Position numbers and translations under genes: made by a program. This document shows, piece by piece, positions 51,801 through 63,800 of a stretch of DNA of 64,000 nt (positions are counted from its first letter, which is position 1; each line of letters starts with the position of its first letter). Origin of the DNA: Opisthocomus hoazin (Eukaryota; Chordata; Aves; Opisthocomiformes; Opisthocomidae); contig NC_134433.1 in NCBI RefSeq assembly GCF_030867145.1, forward strand, positions 8,693,216 to 8,757,215. Direction: 5' to 3'. A model generated the notes under the pieces. That model was not told the origin of the DNA, ran no database searches, and worked only from the letters and a program-made list of their open reading frames with translations.

Positions 51801-54800
51801 ATTTCAGGTGCTGTGTATGGGCACTCGTTCGGTGTACATGGATAATGCTAATGAGCCTCATAACGTGATCATCCTGAAGCATTTCACGGAGAAAAACAGG
51901 GCAGTTGTAGTAGACATCAAAACCCGGAAGAGAAAAACAGGTTCTGTGACATTTTTATTTTGTCAAAGAATCACAGAATATTTCCTTACAGCATCTTATG
52001 GATACCCAAAAGCGTATTTTAACTAGACGCTTTATGAAGGTCTGCAGAGTTTAAGTTCCATTATTAGTAAGCCGCTTGATTTTCTGCTGGTCAGTTAAAC
52101 CAAATTGTGAAGCTTCTACAGTAAAGACTTTGGAGACGTATTTTCTTTTTAGAACTCTGACATTTATTTTCATTCAGGAAAGGTTTTAAGAAACTGTTTC
52201 TGAGAAATAGGCCTTTGATGAAGCAATTGTTTCTGTTTTGAGATTTGCTTACTGCGTGTGTCTTATCCTTTACAGACATGTGCTTAATGTTTTAAAACAA
52301 TTGCAAATTTAAATACATATGCTGCCTCTGTGTAGTTAGGTGCTGCTGTATAAAGGAAAGGTACCCAGAGCCTGAACATTTTTGCGATACTCCATTTTGT
52401 TGCTCTGTATGTGCAAACATGTGCAAACAATCAGCTGTTGCCAGAAGTTACCTAATTTTTTTTAATTTGCACTGAAAAATAAAGTATTTTCTTGACTATT
52501 CAATGAATCTGAGATAATTTGGGTACAAGACCATTATTAGAATGTACTTAATGTATGGATCATGTTCATGTCTCAGCCTACTCATATCTACTGGTAAGAG
52601 ATGATTTCACAACATTTTAAGATGAACCTAGTGAATTTTGTTTTTTCTCCCTTGTAGTAAAAGACTATCAGTTGATTCAGAAATGTGGACAAGAAGGCAG
52701 TGATTCCCAGACCCAGCTGAGACAGTACCTCCAGCACTTTGTTCTTATATCCACGAACCTTCTGCAAACCAGCATGGACAGTAGCTATGCTGAGGCAGTG
52801 GAAGCAACTTGGGTCTTGTCGCTTGCTCTAAAGGGGCTTTACAGAACACTTAAGGTATCTTTTGCCTGACATGTAGGATATAATAGATAAATAAAAGTTT
52901 GTATTCTGCCTTGCGCTACACGAACTTGGGTATTGACTAAGTACGTTGGGGAGCTAACACCAGTTCATTTCTCTCACATGTGGCTCTTTTTATCCGCTGT
53001 CTGTAGGGAGTTGAAAATGTCGCTAGGCTTTAAATAGCATTCGTGAGTCTGAGTTGAAAGTTGGGTCACTTTTCGTCTGTGGGGGTCGACCATACATGAA
53101 AGCTGAAGAAGAAATTTATAGAGATAACACTTTATGGAGTGAAGTTCATTCACCCCTTTTCTTATTCCTGAAGTATTTGAAAAGGGGTTCTGTATTATTT
53201 TTGGACTGTCAGAACAAACCAGATATCCAGTTACTACTGTGTGTGTGTCATAGATGATACTCTTAAGGTATTTGAAGTGGGGATTTGGATTTTGGGGTTT
53301 TTTAGGGAAATGAAAGAAAGATTCTCAACGTAGTTCATCTGGGCAGGAAATTTATCTGAGGCTGTATGATAAGGCCTTGCAAACTTTGTGAAACATTGTT
53401 CCCTTTTTACTTATTTATTTGTGTATGTGTCTCTGTGTGTGTAGATTCATGGCTTTAAGGAAATCCAAGCTGCCTTTCTTCAGTCTGGTTTACTCAGGCT
53501 TCTAGTGAAGAAATGTAGCAAAGGAACTGGCTTCAGTAAGACTTGGCTTCTCAGAGACTTGGAGGTAAGTAAATTTACCTTTTGTAAAAAGCCAGGCTTC
53601 ACACAGTGGCGTGAAAGTTTACGGCACTGCACTTCCCTTTTGTGAAGAAAGTCTCAAAAGGGAATTTCTAATTAGTGTTTTTAAAAAGTTCACTGAACTA
53701 TATGCCTGAATCTGCCTTCCTCTATTCGTCATAATTCTGTAGATAATAGTCTAACTTCTTTAAATCAGGAGCTGATTTTAATTAATCTGGTTGTATTTGA
53801 AAGAAATTTGCAAGATGAGACATTAATCACCTACTCAGTTTCTCTTATGAATTTTATTTAGACTGTTCTTGAACATTCGATTCTTCAATTTAAAAAACAA
53901 TAATTAGTCTCGAAGAAAAACCTTACTTGCATTACTCACTGACATGTACAGGGTATTACCTCAGTGCAGTGTGGGGAGATCAATATGCATCTGGGCATAT
54001 GCTTTCTGAATGTTTGTTAATTGCTGGAAGGTAAGTGTGGCTCAACTGCTAGCTGTGTTTCATCATAGGCAAGAGTTGGGTTAATTCATACTTAAGATGG
54101 TAGCAACGAGAGGGAGAAAGAGTAAAGCCCCGGAATTCCTCTGAAAAGTTGCCCTAGGTGGTTGGTTAGAAATACTGCAGAATCGGAACTGGGCTGTGGG
54201 ATCTTGCTGCCTCCTGACCTACAGACTGGAGGGGTGTCCCACCTTCCTTCCCTCTGGGCAGCCTTGTACCAAAGGAGTGTTCTGCCCTGAGCACTAAGAT
54301 GTCTCGCCATAGCTCTGCCCACATTACTTCTCAGAAATGAGACTGACACAAATGGGAGGACCAAGGAAGTGTGTAACACAGTTTTGTTCCCATTATGACT
54401 ACTAGTGTTGTTGGCTGTGCTGAAGCCAAAGGTATATTTCCAAAGGAGGAGAGTGTGTAGGGCTGTCACTGGCTTTTTGGTGATAGTCACCTCTACTTTG
54501 TTCTTGTCTAAGAATCCTCAAACCTTTGATGTACTGAAATGGTGAAGTCATTATTTTCTCAATTTTTTTACACTTTCAGCTAATCACTTGTCTTTGTAGC
54601 AGCCTGGAAGGTATAACTCCTTTGTGAAGTGGGAAATGGTTTGGTTTTGTGTTTTGGGTTTTTGTTTTTTTCTTTTTTTAGATAGTGCTTCTGTTTAGAA
54701 TAGCATGCGTTGAGCACTCTCCAAGTCTTTGTAATGTTCTTATAAAATGCTGATTGCAGATACGCTAATAATATCTACATCTGTCACACCATATGCTACC

Positions 54801-57800
54801 TTTTTTCTGTGTAGATTTTGTCAATAATGCTGTATTCCTCCAAGAAAGAGATCAGTTCCCTGGCTGAACGTGAGGATACTGAACTGGAAGAAAGGGAACA
54901 AGATCAAGATGTGGAGCAACCCGTTGTTGGTCCTGTTGATGTAGAGCAGAACAAACTTGATCCTCTGGAGGGTTTGGATGAAGCCACCAAAATATGCTTC
55001 TTGGTACTTGAAATGATTTTTAGCACCTTGGAAGTTACTGTGAATTTGCTAGTTGCATAAAATATTTCGTAGCTTGTGTGAGTTGTTTTCTTCTAAATTT
55101 ACAGGATATGGATTTATATTTTAATGTATCATTATCTAAAGGAAATAAGAGTTCATACTAGGACTACAGCGGTGAACACTACAAAATCATTATAAAGCTT
55201 TTTGCTAGCTTCTTTTTTGTTTTTACTTATCAAGATATTATTAAGCTCTTTAATCCTCTACCTGAATGAAAAGTGGGAAAATAATACCTAGGTCATCCTT
55301 AAGGAAACTTATCTTTCTTTTTCCTCTGTAATGTAATCTTTCTTCATGTTGGTTTGGTTTTTTTTTTCTTTTAATTCTTGTTCAGATGACACATGATGCA
55401 CTTAACGCACCTCTCCATATTCTTCGAGCCATGTATGAGTTGCAAATGAAAAGAACAGATTCTTTTTTTCTGGAAGTTCAAAAGAGGTATGTGAAAGACT
55501 GGGTCCAGCAGAAAAACAAAGTTACTAGGTGTGGGTGGTAAGCTAAAATCGAATAGGTGCCGAACAGAAATTGTTCCAAGGATACGATTTGGTTTTCATG
55601 TGTGAAAAAGTAAGGAAATAAACTCCTACAAAGTTGTATTTATGGAAACAAGTCACCATCTTCTGAAATACATTGAATATTCTTTTCAAAATGATAACTC
55701 CCATATGAAGATCTACTATGTCTCTAATTTACCCTAACTGAGGAAGAGAGGAGAGCTAAGAAGTGGCTTTGAGTAACCAAAGCATGTTCTGGAGTCATCA
55801 TGTTATCACAGACGTGATCAATTTTATAACATGTAAAAACTTTGACTTGTTAGAACAGGGAAACTAGTTAACATAATATGATCAAAATAGGTCGAGTTTA
55901 ATGAATTTTTCTAAAACAGAAGGTGGGAAGTTCAATTTGCATTTAATTGCACTGATTTAATTTGCATTATTTTCAAAAGACATTTCTGTATTTATTTTTT
56001 TTTTCTTTTGCCTCTTTTAAGGTTTGATGGAGATGTAATTACAACAGATGAGAGGATCCGAACACTGGCTCAGAAATGGCAACCCAGCAAGCGTTTGAGG
56101 TTGGAGGAGCAGAGTTCAAAAGCAGTAGATACAGATATGATCATCTTACCCTGTTTGGTATGTACGTCTCCACAAATAGGAGCAGTTGTGAAATAATTAA
56201 TTTAGGCATTGAGTAGCTTCAGTTTTGTTTCGTAACTTCAAACCTGAGATTTTTTTTTTATTTAAAAAATCTGAAGTAATCTATTGTTAGTGTTTTATGT
56301 CAAAATGGATGAGTGGGTACAAAAAGAAACAAGTATTTCTTCCTTATAATTTCTTCCTTAAGGAAGTAAGAGAACTTGATTCGCAGATCAGGAGAACAAA
56401 TGTGTTGTGATTGCATGCTGTAATTTCCTGTCCTTATACAAGAGAAATTGTATCTAATTACTGTAAGCTTATGCCATGCTACTGTTTTGCATATTATTAT
56501 TATCTTATAGTAACTTCTGCAGAAAAAGGAAGCCATAAATTTGTCTTGTAAAGTAGACGCTGCACTTGCAAGCTTGAGGTTTTCCATTCAATAGCACGGT
56601 CCCACAGCTCTTTGCCTTATTTTGGGTGCTGATTCCTGGTCGTGTGATGTTGCCAGCACGGTTGTCTATCAGTTGTGTAGCAAACTGGATCAAGGGCTTC
56701 CTGAAGCAGTTTCACATAATTGTAAGGAAAAAAATAGGCCTTACGACAGCTTATACAAAGGCTGTGAATTATCCACCCCTGGAAATTCTCCAAACTTAGC
56801 TGGGCAAAGCTTTGATTTTGAAGTTGGCTCAGTTTTAAGTCAGATTTGGACCAAATGATCTCCAAAGGTCCCATGCACCTTGCCTCATTCTGTATGACAA
56901 ATAGCATGGCACTTGGTTGCTTTACCTCTGTAGGTCAGCTTAAATTAACGCTTCAGGTTAGAATTCTAACTGCTGTTTCTGCTGGAATGTACAGTCATAA
57001 ATGCATCAGTGTGTAGTGAAGTCTGTTGACCTAAACAGTCTTTTTGAGGAATTCTGTCCCTGTAGGTGCATGCGAGATCACACTGTTGTGCTCTTCGATG
57101 CATCTGATTTTCAGTATGTAAAAGACAAATTCATTTTGGTGGGTTGGACTAGATGACCTTTAAAGGTCCCTTCCAACACAAACTATTCTATGAATCTATG
57201 ATTTGTAAATTCAGCTTACAGTCTGATGGACTGGTAAGATATCCAAACACAAGGAAGTAAATTGTTGAGAGCCTATTTTCAAACTTGCATTTCTGTTTTG
57301 CAGTCAAAGCCTGCGCTCTGTGATAAAGCAACAGAAGAAACCAATCCGGTTGCCCAGAAACTGATAACCAACACAGAGAGCGATCTACAGCTTAGTTATG
57401 CCAAGCAGCGTCGCACTAAGAGTTCAATACTCTTGCACAAGGAGCTGGACTCCAGAAGTAAAAAGGCTGTGAGAGACTACCTGTATCGTGTAAATGAGGC
57501 AACTGCTGTTCTTTATGCCAGGCATGTGCTGGCATCGTTGTTAGCTGAGTGGCCAGATGATGTGGCAATAGATGAGGAAATCCTGGATCTTAGTGGCCCA
57601 GCCCATATGACATACATACTGGACATGCTTATGCAGCTGGAGGAAAAGCAGTTATGGGAGAAAGTAAGTGGATTTCACTTATGCATGTGAACAAGCCCAG
57701 TGCCTACATGCCACGAGACTGACTAACAAAAATACTCGTAGATCCTTTTTTAATCTAAACTGAAACTCCAAAATTTAAATTAGTTCTGAAAAAGCAGTTG

Positions 57801-60800
57801 GAATATGTCACTGGCTGAATGTCCTGATTTTGTTAACAGAAAATGGAAAAACCTAGCTCCATGAGAGAACTCTTTCAGTTATGAAAGAGCTATATGGGAA
57901 AATAAATCTTAGAGAAATTGATAAAAAAGGCAGTCTGTTTTGAATGCTGCTTTTTGTTAGATCTCAGTGTGTATTGTAATACCTGCTACTCCATTGATGA
58001 GCTGACTGTTACCACGGTGGAAGCGATCTTGGAATTATAATAGAATGTTGTAATGAAAATGTCAGCTCAATGCTTTGCAGCAGTTGAAGCAAATCAAGTG
58101 CTGGGAATCTTCAAAAAGGAATTAAAAATAACCCAGAAAGCATCGGTATGCTACTGAACCAATACTCTCCTCTGGAGTATAGCAAGTGACCTGACTCCCT
58201 CATCTCGTTTAAAAAAGAAAAAAAAAAAGATGATACAGTACAACTGGAAGAGGTCTGGAGAAGAGTGGCAGGAATTATTACAGGAAGGATGGAGAGGGAC
58301 TTTTCACAAGGGTGTGTAGTGATAGGACAAGGGAGCATGGCTCTAAGCTAAAAGAGGGCAGATTTAGATTAGAGATTAGGAAGAAATTCTTCACCATGAG
58401 GATGGTGAAACACTGGAACAGGTTGCCCAGAGAAACTGTAGCTGTCCCTTCCCTGACAGTGTTCAAGGCCAGGTTGGATGGAGCTCTGAGCAACCTGGTC
58501 TGGTGGAAGATGTCCCTGCTCATGGCAGGGGGGTTGGAACCAGATGATCGTTAAGGTCCCTTCCAACCCAAACCATTCTATGATTCTATGATTATAGCCA
58601 TGGATTAACTTTGGTATGAGGAGCCAATTAGTTTTCTTTGTTCTGGATCTTTGCCCTCTGGGGTCATCGAGGGAGGAGGAGTAATGAAAAAGTCTGTTCC
58701 ACATTGTCTGTAGTTCTAAAACAGTAAGCAGCATACAAAAGTTAACAGCAAGTACTGTTCACTGGCCCTCCCAGTAAGAAAACAAAGGAGAGTCAGATTA
58801 AGGTAATAAGTGGCGGGTCCAAAACAAACCAAAAGAACTGGTTCTTGACACAGGATGTCATTGAAATTGTTGCTACAGGGTGTTTATATAGGTTCAGAAA
58901 AGGACAGGATGAACTGATGGAATAAAAATCTGTTAAGGTGTATTAAATACAGAAGCGTAGCCTTCATCTTAGGCTATTCTGCAAGCGTGTGGAGGCAAAG
59001 AACGCATGCAGGGAACTGTGCTACATACTGCCTTTGGTTTTTAAACTTTTCCTCAAGAAATGAATTTCTGGCTGATTTGGAGATGAATAGGAGGAGTTAG
59101 AAAATTGCAGGTGAAGAGATGTAGTAGATTGCTGTAATGACTTGGAAAGGGCCTCGAGTATTGGGACTCCTGATGAAGAGCTTCTGTGCACTTTTGAAAA
59201 AGAAGAAAAAATGGAGACGAAGGTTGTTCTGAATTATCATTTAGTGTGTCCTGATAGGTTAAATGGTATTTATTTGTATTTTTAAAGGCACAACTTTTGC
59301 ATCTAATGCTTTCAAACACTGCAGCCACTTAACTGATACTTAATAGTTCCTCTTTACATGCGGAGTTGTACATTTTGAAGGCTAAAACATATGACACGCT
59401 CTGTTCAAAACATGTAGGTATAGAAGGTAAATGTGTCTGTTTAGTATGTTAACAAAGTGGTTTTAAAACAGTCTTCCTTGTTTACAGCTTTAGTTTAGTG
59501 TTAATTTACTTTATGGATTAGCCTTGATTCTAACATTTGTGGAAAGAATTGTAGCCAATAGATCTCACGTTTTTATCAGGTAAAGACTTGAAAGATCTGG
59601 AACAGAGGACAGAGTAAAATCTTCTGCACTTATGGTGATGACACTTGTAGACATCATCTGTGAATCTGTCTTGTTTCTTGCTAGTACCTCGATTCTCTCT
59701 TCCAAAATACTGTGTGGCTAGAAATGACTTTTGTGTCAGTCAGCAGCATGTAAGTTTGTAAATGTTTTGATAGCAAATTGTATTTACATGACGTGTTGCT
59801 TCTCCCCAGATTCTGCAGAAAGTACTGCACGGGTGCAATGAGAGCATGCTAGGAACGATGGCACTGACAGCTTGCCAGTTCATGGAGGAACCCGGAATGG
59901 CAGTCCAGATCCGTGAATCTAAACATCCCTACAACAACAATACTAATTTTGAGGTAAGTTACACACATGTTACAGTGCAGTGGATTTGCACATCTTGAAG
60001 ACGTTGAAAAATATTAATGCTTTGTGTGTGCACCTGGGGCACTTCTGTGCTTGAAGTACCTGTGAAATGTCCTCTTCAGTCTTGCTTTGAAGAGGCTGAT
60101 GCCAAATGACTGAGACCTTGCCCTGTAAGAAACATGTTCAGTCAGGCAATTTTAAGTAGTCCTAATTCAGTCATGTGGAAAGTGTATAACTGTGCGTGTC
60201 TTTGAAGCAGATCATATACTTACGTGGTTTCAGGGCCTTAATGAGCAAGTATTTCTACACTTTCATCCACAGGTCTGTTTCACTTGGCCTGTTCCTTCCT
60301 TCTGCTTTTAGATGAAGTCTAGGAGTAGAGTCTTTTTTTTTTTTTCTTGTATTTCTCATTTTAGACTATCTTCTAACACAAACCGTTTCTGAGTTTCTTT
60401 GTATTGTTTGAAATGTTTTTTTCTACTATCGTTTGCTAAGTAATTGTTGCCTCTGGGCAGCCTTGGGATTTTTAACTTCACAGCAGCTCTGACTCTTCTG
60501 ATATTTATTTTTAAAATGCATATAAACCTTTATGTTCTGGCAATGAGATCGATGTCAGCAATGATTACAGCTTTTAAAAAACCAAGGCATTGCTAGCAAT
60601 TAATTTTTACACTCTTAACAGCTAATGCAAACAATAGACCATGCTTTACATTTGTTAAATTGGCTCCCGATAGAAGTAACAAAGACTTTTTTCTTTTTTC
60701 CTCCATGGAGATGCTGTAATTTTTGTTGTATCTCCCTTGTTTGTATGATGAAAGTTAAGTGGCTTCTTGGTAATATACTGTTACAGTATGCAGAGATCAT

Positions 60801-63800
60801 GTGTTTATTTCTCAGGATAAAGTTCACATTCCTGGTGCTATCTACCTCTCAATCAAATTTGACTCTCAGTGTAATACCGAAGAAGGCTGTGATGAGTTGC
60901 TGATGTCCAGCAGCAGTGATTTCCAGCAGGATCGGCACAGCTTCAGTGGGTCTCCGCAGAAATGGAATGATTTTGAACTTCCAGGTGAATACGCAGTGAT
61001 TTACAGTGCAAATGTATAGGGTACCGCTGGTATCCAGGACTCTTGAGAGAAACTACTGAAAGGTGACAGTTAAATATGGATGTTCCTGAGATGCATGGGG
61101 AAAAAACCCTCCTTTTTATTTGTCCCAGTCTGTTTGCGCTGACGTGCTGCTCTTGCATTTGTTTCTTAAAAGTAGGCTTATCTGTTGTTCTGCTACTTGA
61201 CCTTTTTTCCACGCCTCAGTCAAAGCATGCACTTAGCTACTGGAAACAATTTTGATCTTGATTCTGTTCCAGCACAGTCCTTGTTCTGCACGATATTCAC
61301 TGACATTGTTTCTGCCTTGTCTTAGTTTCCACAGGAAGCACATTTAAAAAAAAAAAAAAAGATAGGCTTATCTCTGATCTCCGTGCGATGGTAGCACTCA
61401 GAGCACATAACAAGTGTGCGCCAATGCCTTCTGTCCAGTTGTTGCCACAGAGCGTAGCTGAAAAAATACCAGTCATTTGACTGGCAGCTTCAGCCTGCAT
61501 TCTGTAAGCGTGTTTTTGATAGCGCAGTAGCAAATGCCGGTGAGCTGAAGGGCTGCATGGTCCCGTGCTTCTTAGGTGAAGCTGTTTTAACCTGTTGAGC
61601 GCTGTGGCATTGCAGGAAGCTTTTGACTTTGAGTACTGTAAATAGGAGCAGCTGTAAATAGATTTAGGAACTTTCTTAGCAAAGCAGTTTGGGTTACAAG
61701 GTATTAGTTAGAAACAAATGTGTGCTCTGTAGAAACATTTTGGATTTTTATGAACTTCTTTCTGTCCTCCTTCTCCTCCCAAGTAGTTGCAGAGGTTTGC
61801 CAAGAAACTGAACTTTGAGGCCCTTTGTTTTGCAGCAACCTTGGCTGTGAAACTTAAGTTTCACCTTGTGAAACTTCATTTCCAGCCAAGGCTGTCTGGA
61901 TTAAGGATTTCACTCAGCAGCTTTAGCTGAAACCAAGCATTTGAAGGCTTCTGGGCTTTTCGTTTGATGGCAAGGCTTCCTCAAGACTCCTGGGAGTAGG
62001 AGAGGGCAATGGCTCCATTTCGTGATGAAAATGGGAACAGGTTTTTAGGTCGGGGTTTGTTTTTTTTTCTGGTTTTGTTTTGGTTTTGTTTTTTTTTTTT
62101 AATCCTAAATATGTTTTCAAAAGTTTTCTTATTCGTGAAACTTTAAAAATTCTGCTTCCCATCTAGCGTGCTTGTCCCAAGGTGGTAGAATTTCCCTCTG
62201 TTCCATGCAAAATCCCAAGTTTTAACCAGATCTAATATTACATAGCACAATAGGTAAGGATATGTTTTGTTTAGTGTTGCATCTACCTACCAGTGTTTAT
62301 CTCTGTGAAGCTGTAGATGCTACAATGACAAGAACTTCTTGAACTTTCCACTGCCTGATAGTAAAACGGTCAAACATTTTGATAGTTCTTCCACTTCTAA
62401 GTGGTGAAGTTTAATATTTTTGTTCCCTAGAGTAAAAATGTGCAATTTAATTTTCCGACATGTAAAAGCACATCCAACTTTGCTTTCACATTTTTTTAAT
62501 CTTTGTTTAATGGACTGTGAGCTAGGGTGCCTAGGTAGAGGTTCTTTTTTCATAAATCATAACTGATCCATAACACAATTGGAAAAGTGAAGTTTAATTG
62601 TGTGCAGTGCAGAGTTTAACTCCCGCTCCTTCTATGTAGTTGACAAAAATGTAAGAGAAATTATCCTTGTAAGTATATTTATACAGTGGAAACCATTCTG
62701 CATTTTGCTTCAGCCTCCTGTTTATCATGCTGTTCTGTGCATTTCGTAATTACCAAAAAATAAATATCTAGGATTAATTTATGACAGACTTTTTGATTTG
62801 AATTGTATTTGTGATAGCAAAACTAACTCAGAAGGTAGTAACGTGGGTTTTCTTCCCTCCCTTGTACCCAGGAGACACGCTGTATTACCGATTTACTTCT
62901 GACATGAGTAACACTGAGTGGGGTTATAAGTTTACAGTGACAGCAGGTCATCTTGGAAGGTTTCAGACAGGTAAGCACTGCTCAGAACGTATTGGAAATG
63001 ACTTTTTGGAGTTATTTTGCTGGGCTTTGACAGACTTGCAGTTATCCCCTTTTTCTGACTTAGAATTTGCATTCTCCAGTGTTTTGGAAAGAATGCGATT
63101 AGTTTTGTTCAAGTGGAAACTTGGCTTATGTCTCTTATTTGCTGTGACTTTATGCTAGAAATACCAAATCTTCATAGAGACTAGGAGATAACAATTATAA
63201 TAATGTTATTTGCATTCAAAGTCTCATTATATGACAGTAATTACACACAGAATTTAGTAAACACTCCGAGGTGCTGTAATTGGAAACAAATAACTGCAAT
63301 TGTGTTTTTAAAAAACATTTATCTATTAAAATAGGCTGCTTCTGGATCTAATTTCTAGATACAATGTGGAAGGTTTTGTTGGTTTATTTCAGAGTTTAAA
63401 TATTTTTAATGAAATTGAGGCTGGTGTATGATTTGCAGTCAGCAAAACTCTACTGCATATTGCGTAATAGCGAGAACCTGTATTTTGTTTGCCTTATTTG
63501 GGCAAAACTTTAAATTTGGATAGGATTCCGTCTAATTTTTATCTAAGTTTTGCCTTAGAAAAGACTTGCAATTTCAGGATATAATCTAGAATTAACTCCA
63601 ATTTTTGTTTGGTATTTCTTGCTTGCCAGAGCAATATTGAGTATATGGAGAAGAGGAAACTGAACGTATGAACAGAATGGGTCCCTACAAAAGTAACAGC
63701 TGTTTGCATTTTCTTTTTTTCCAGGGTTTGAAATTCTAAAGCAGATGCTGTCTGAGGAAAGGGTAGTTCCTCACCTCCCGCTGGCCAAGATCTGGGAATG

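Noticed and set aside
54092..54490. 132-codon minus-strand frame in ZZEF1 intron 44
   Set aside because: No family resemblance and no splice or promoter context.
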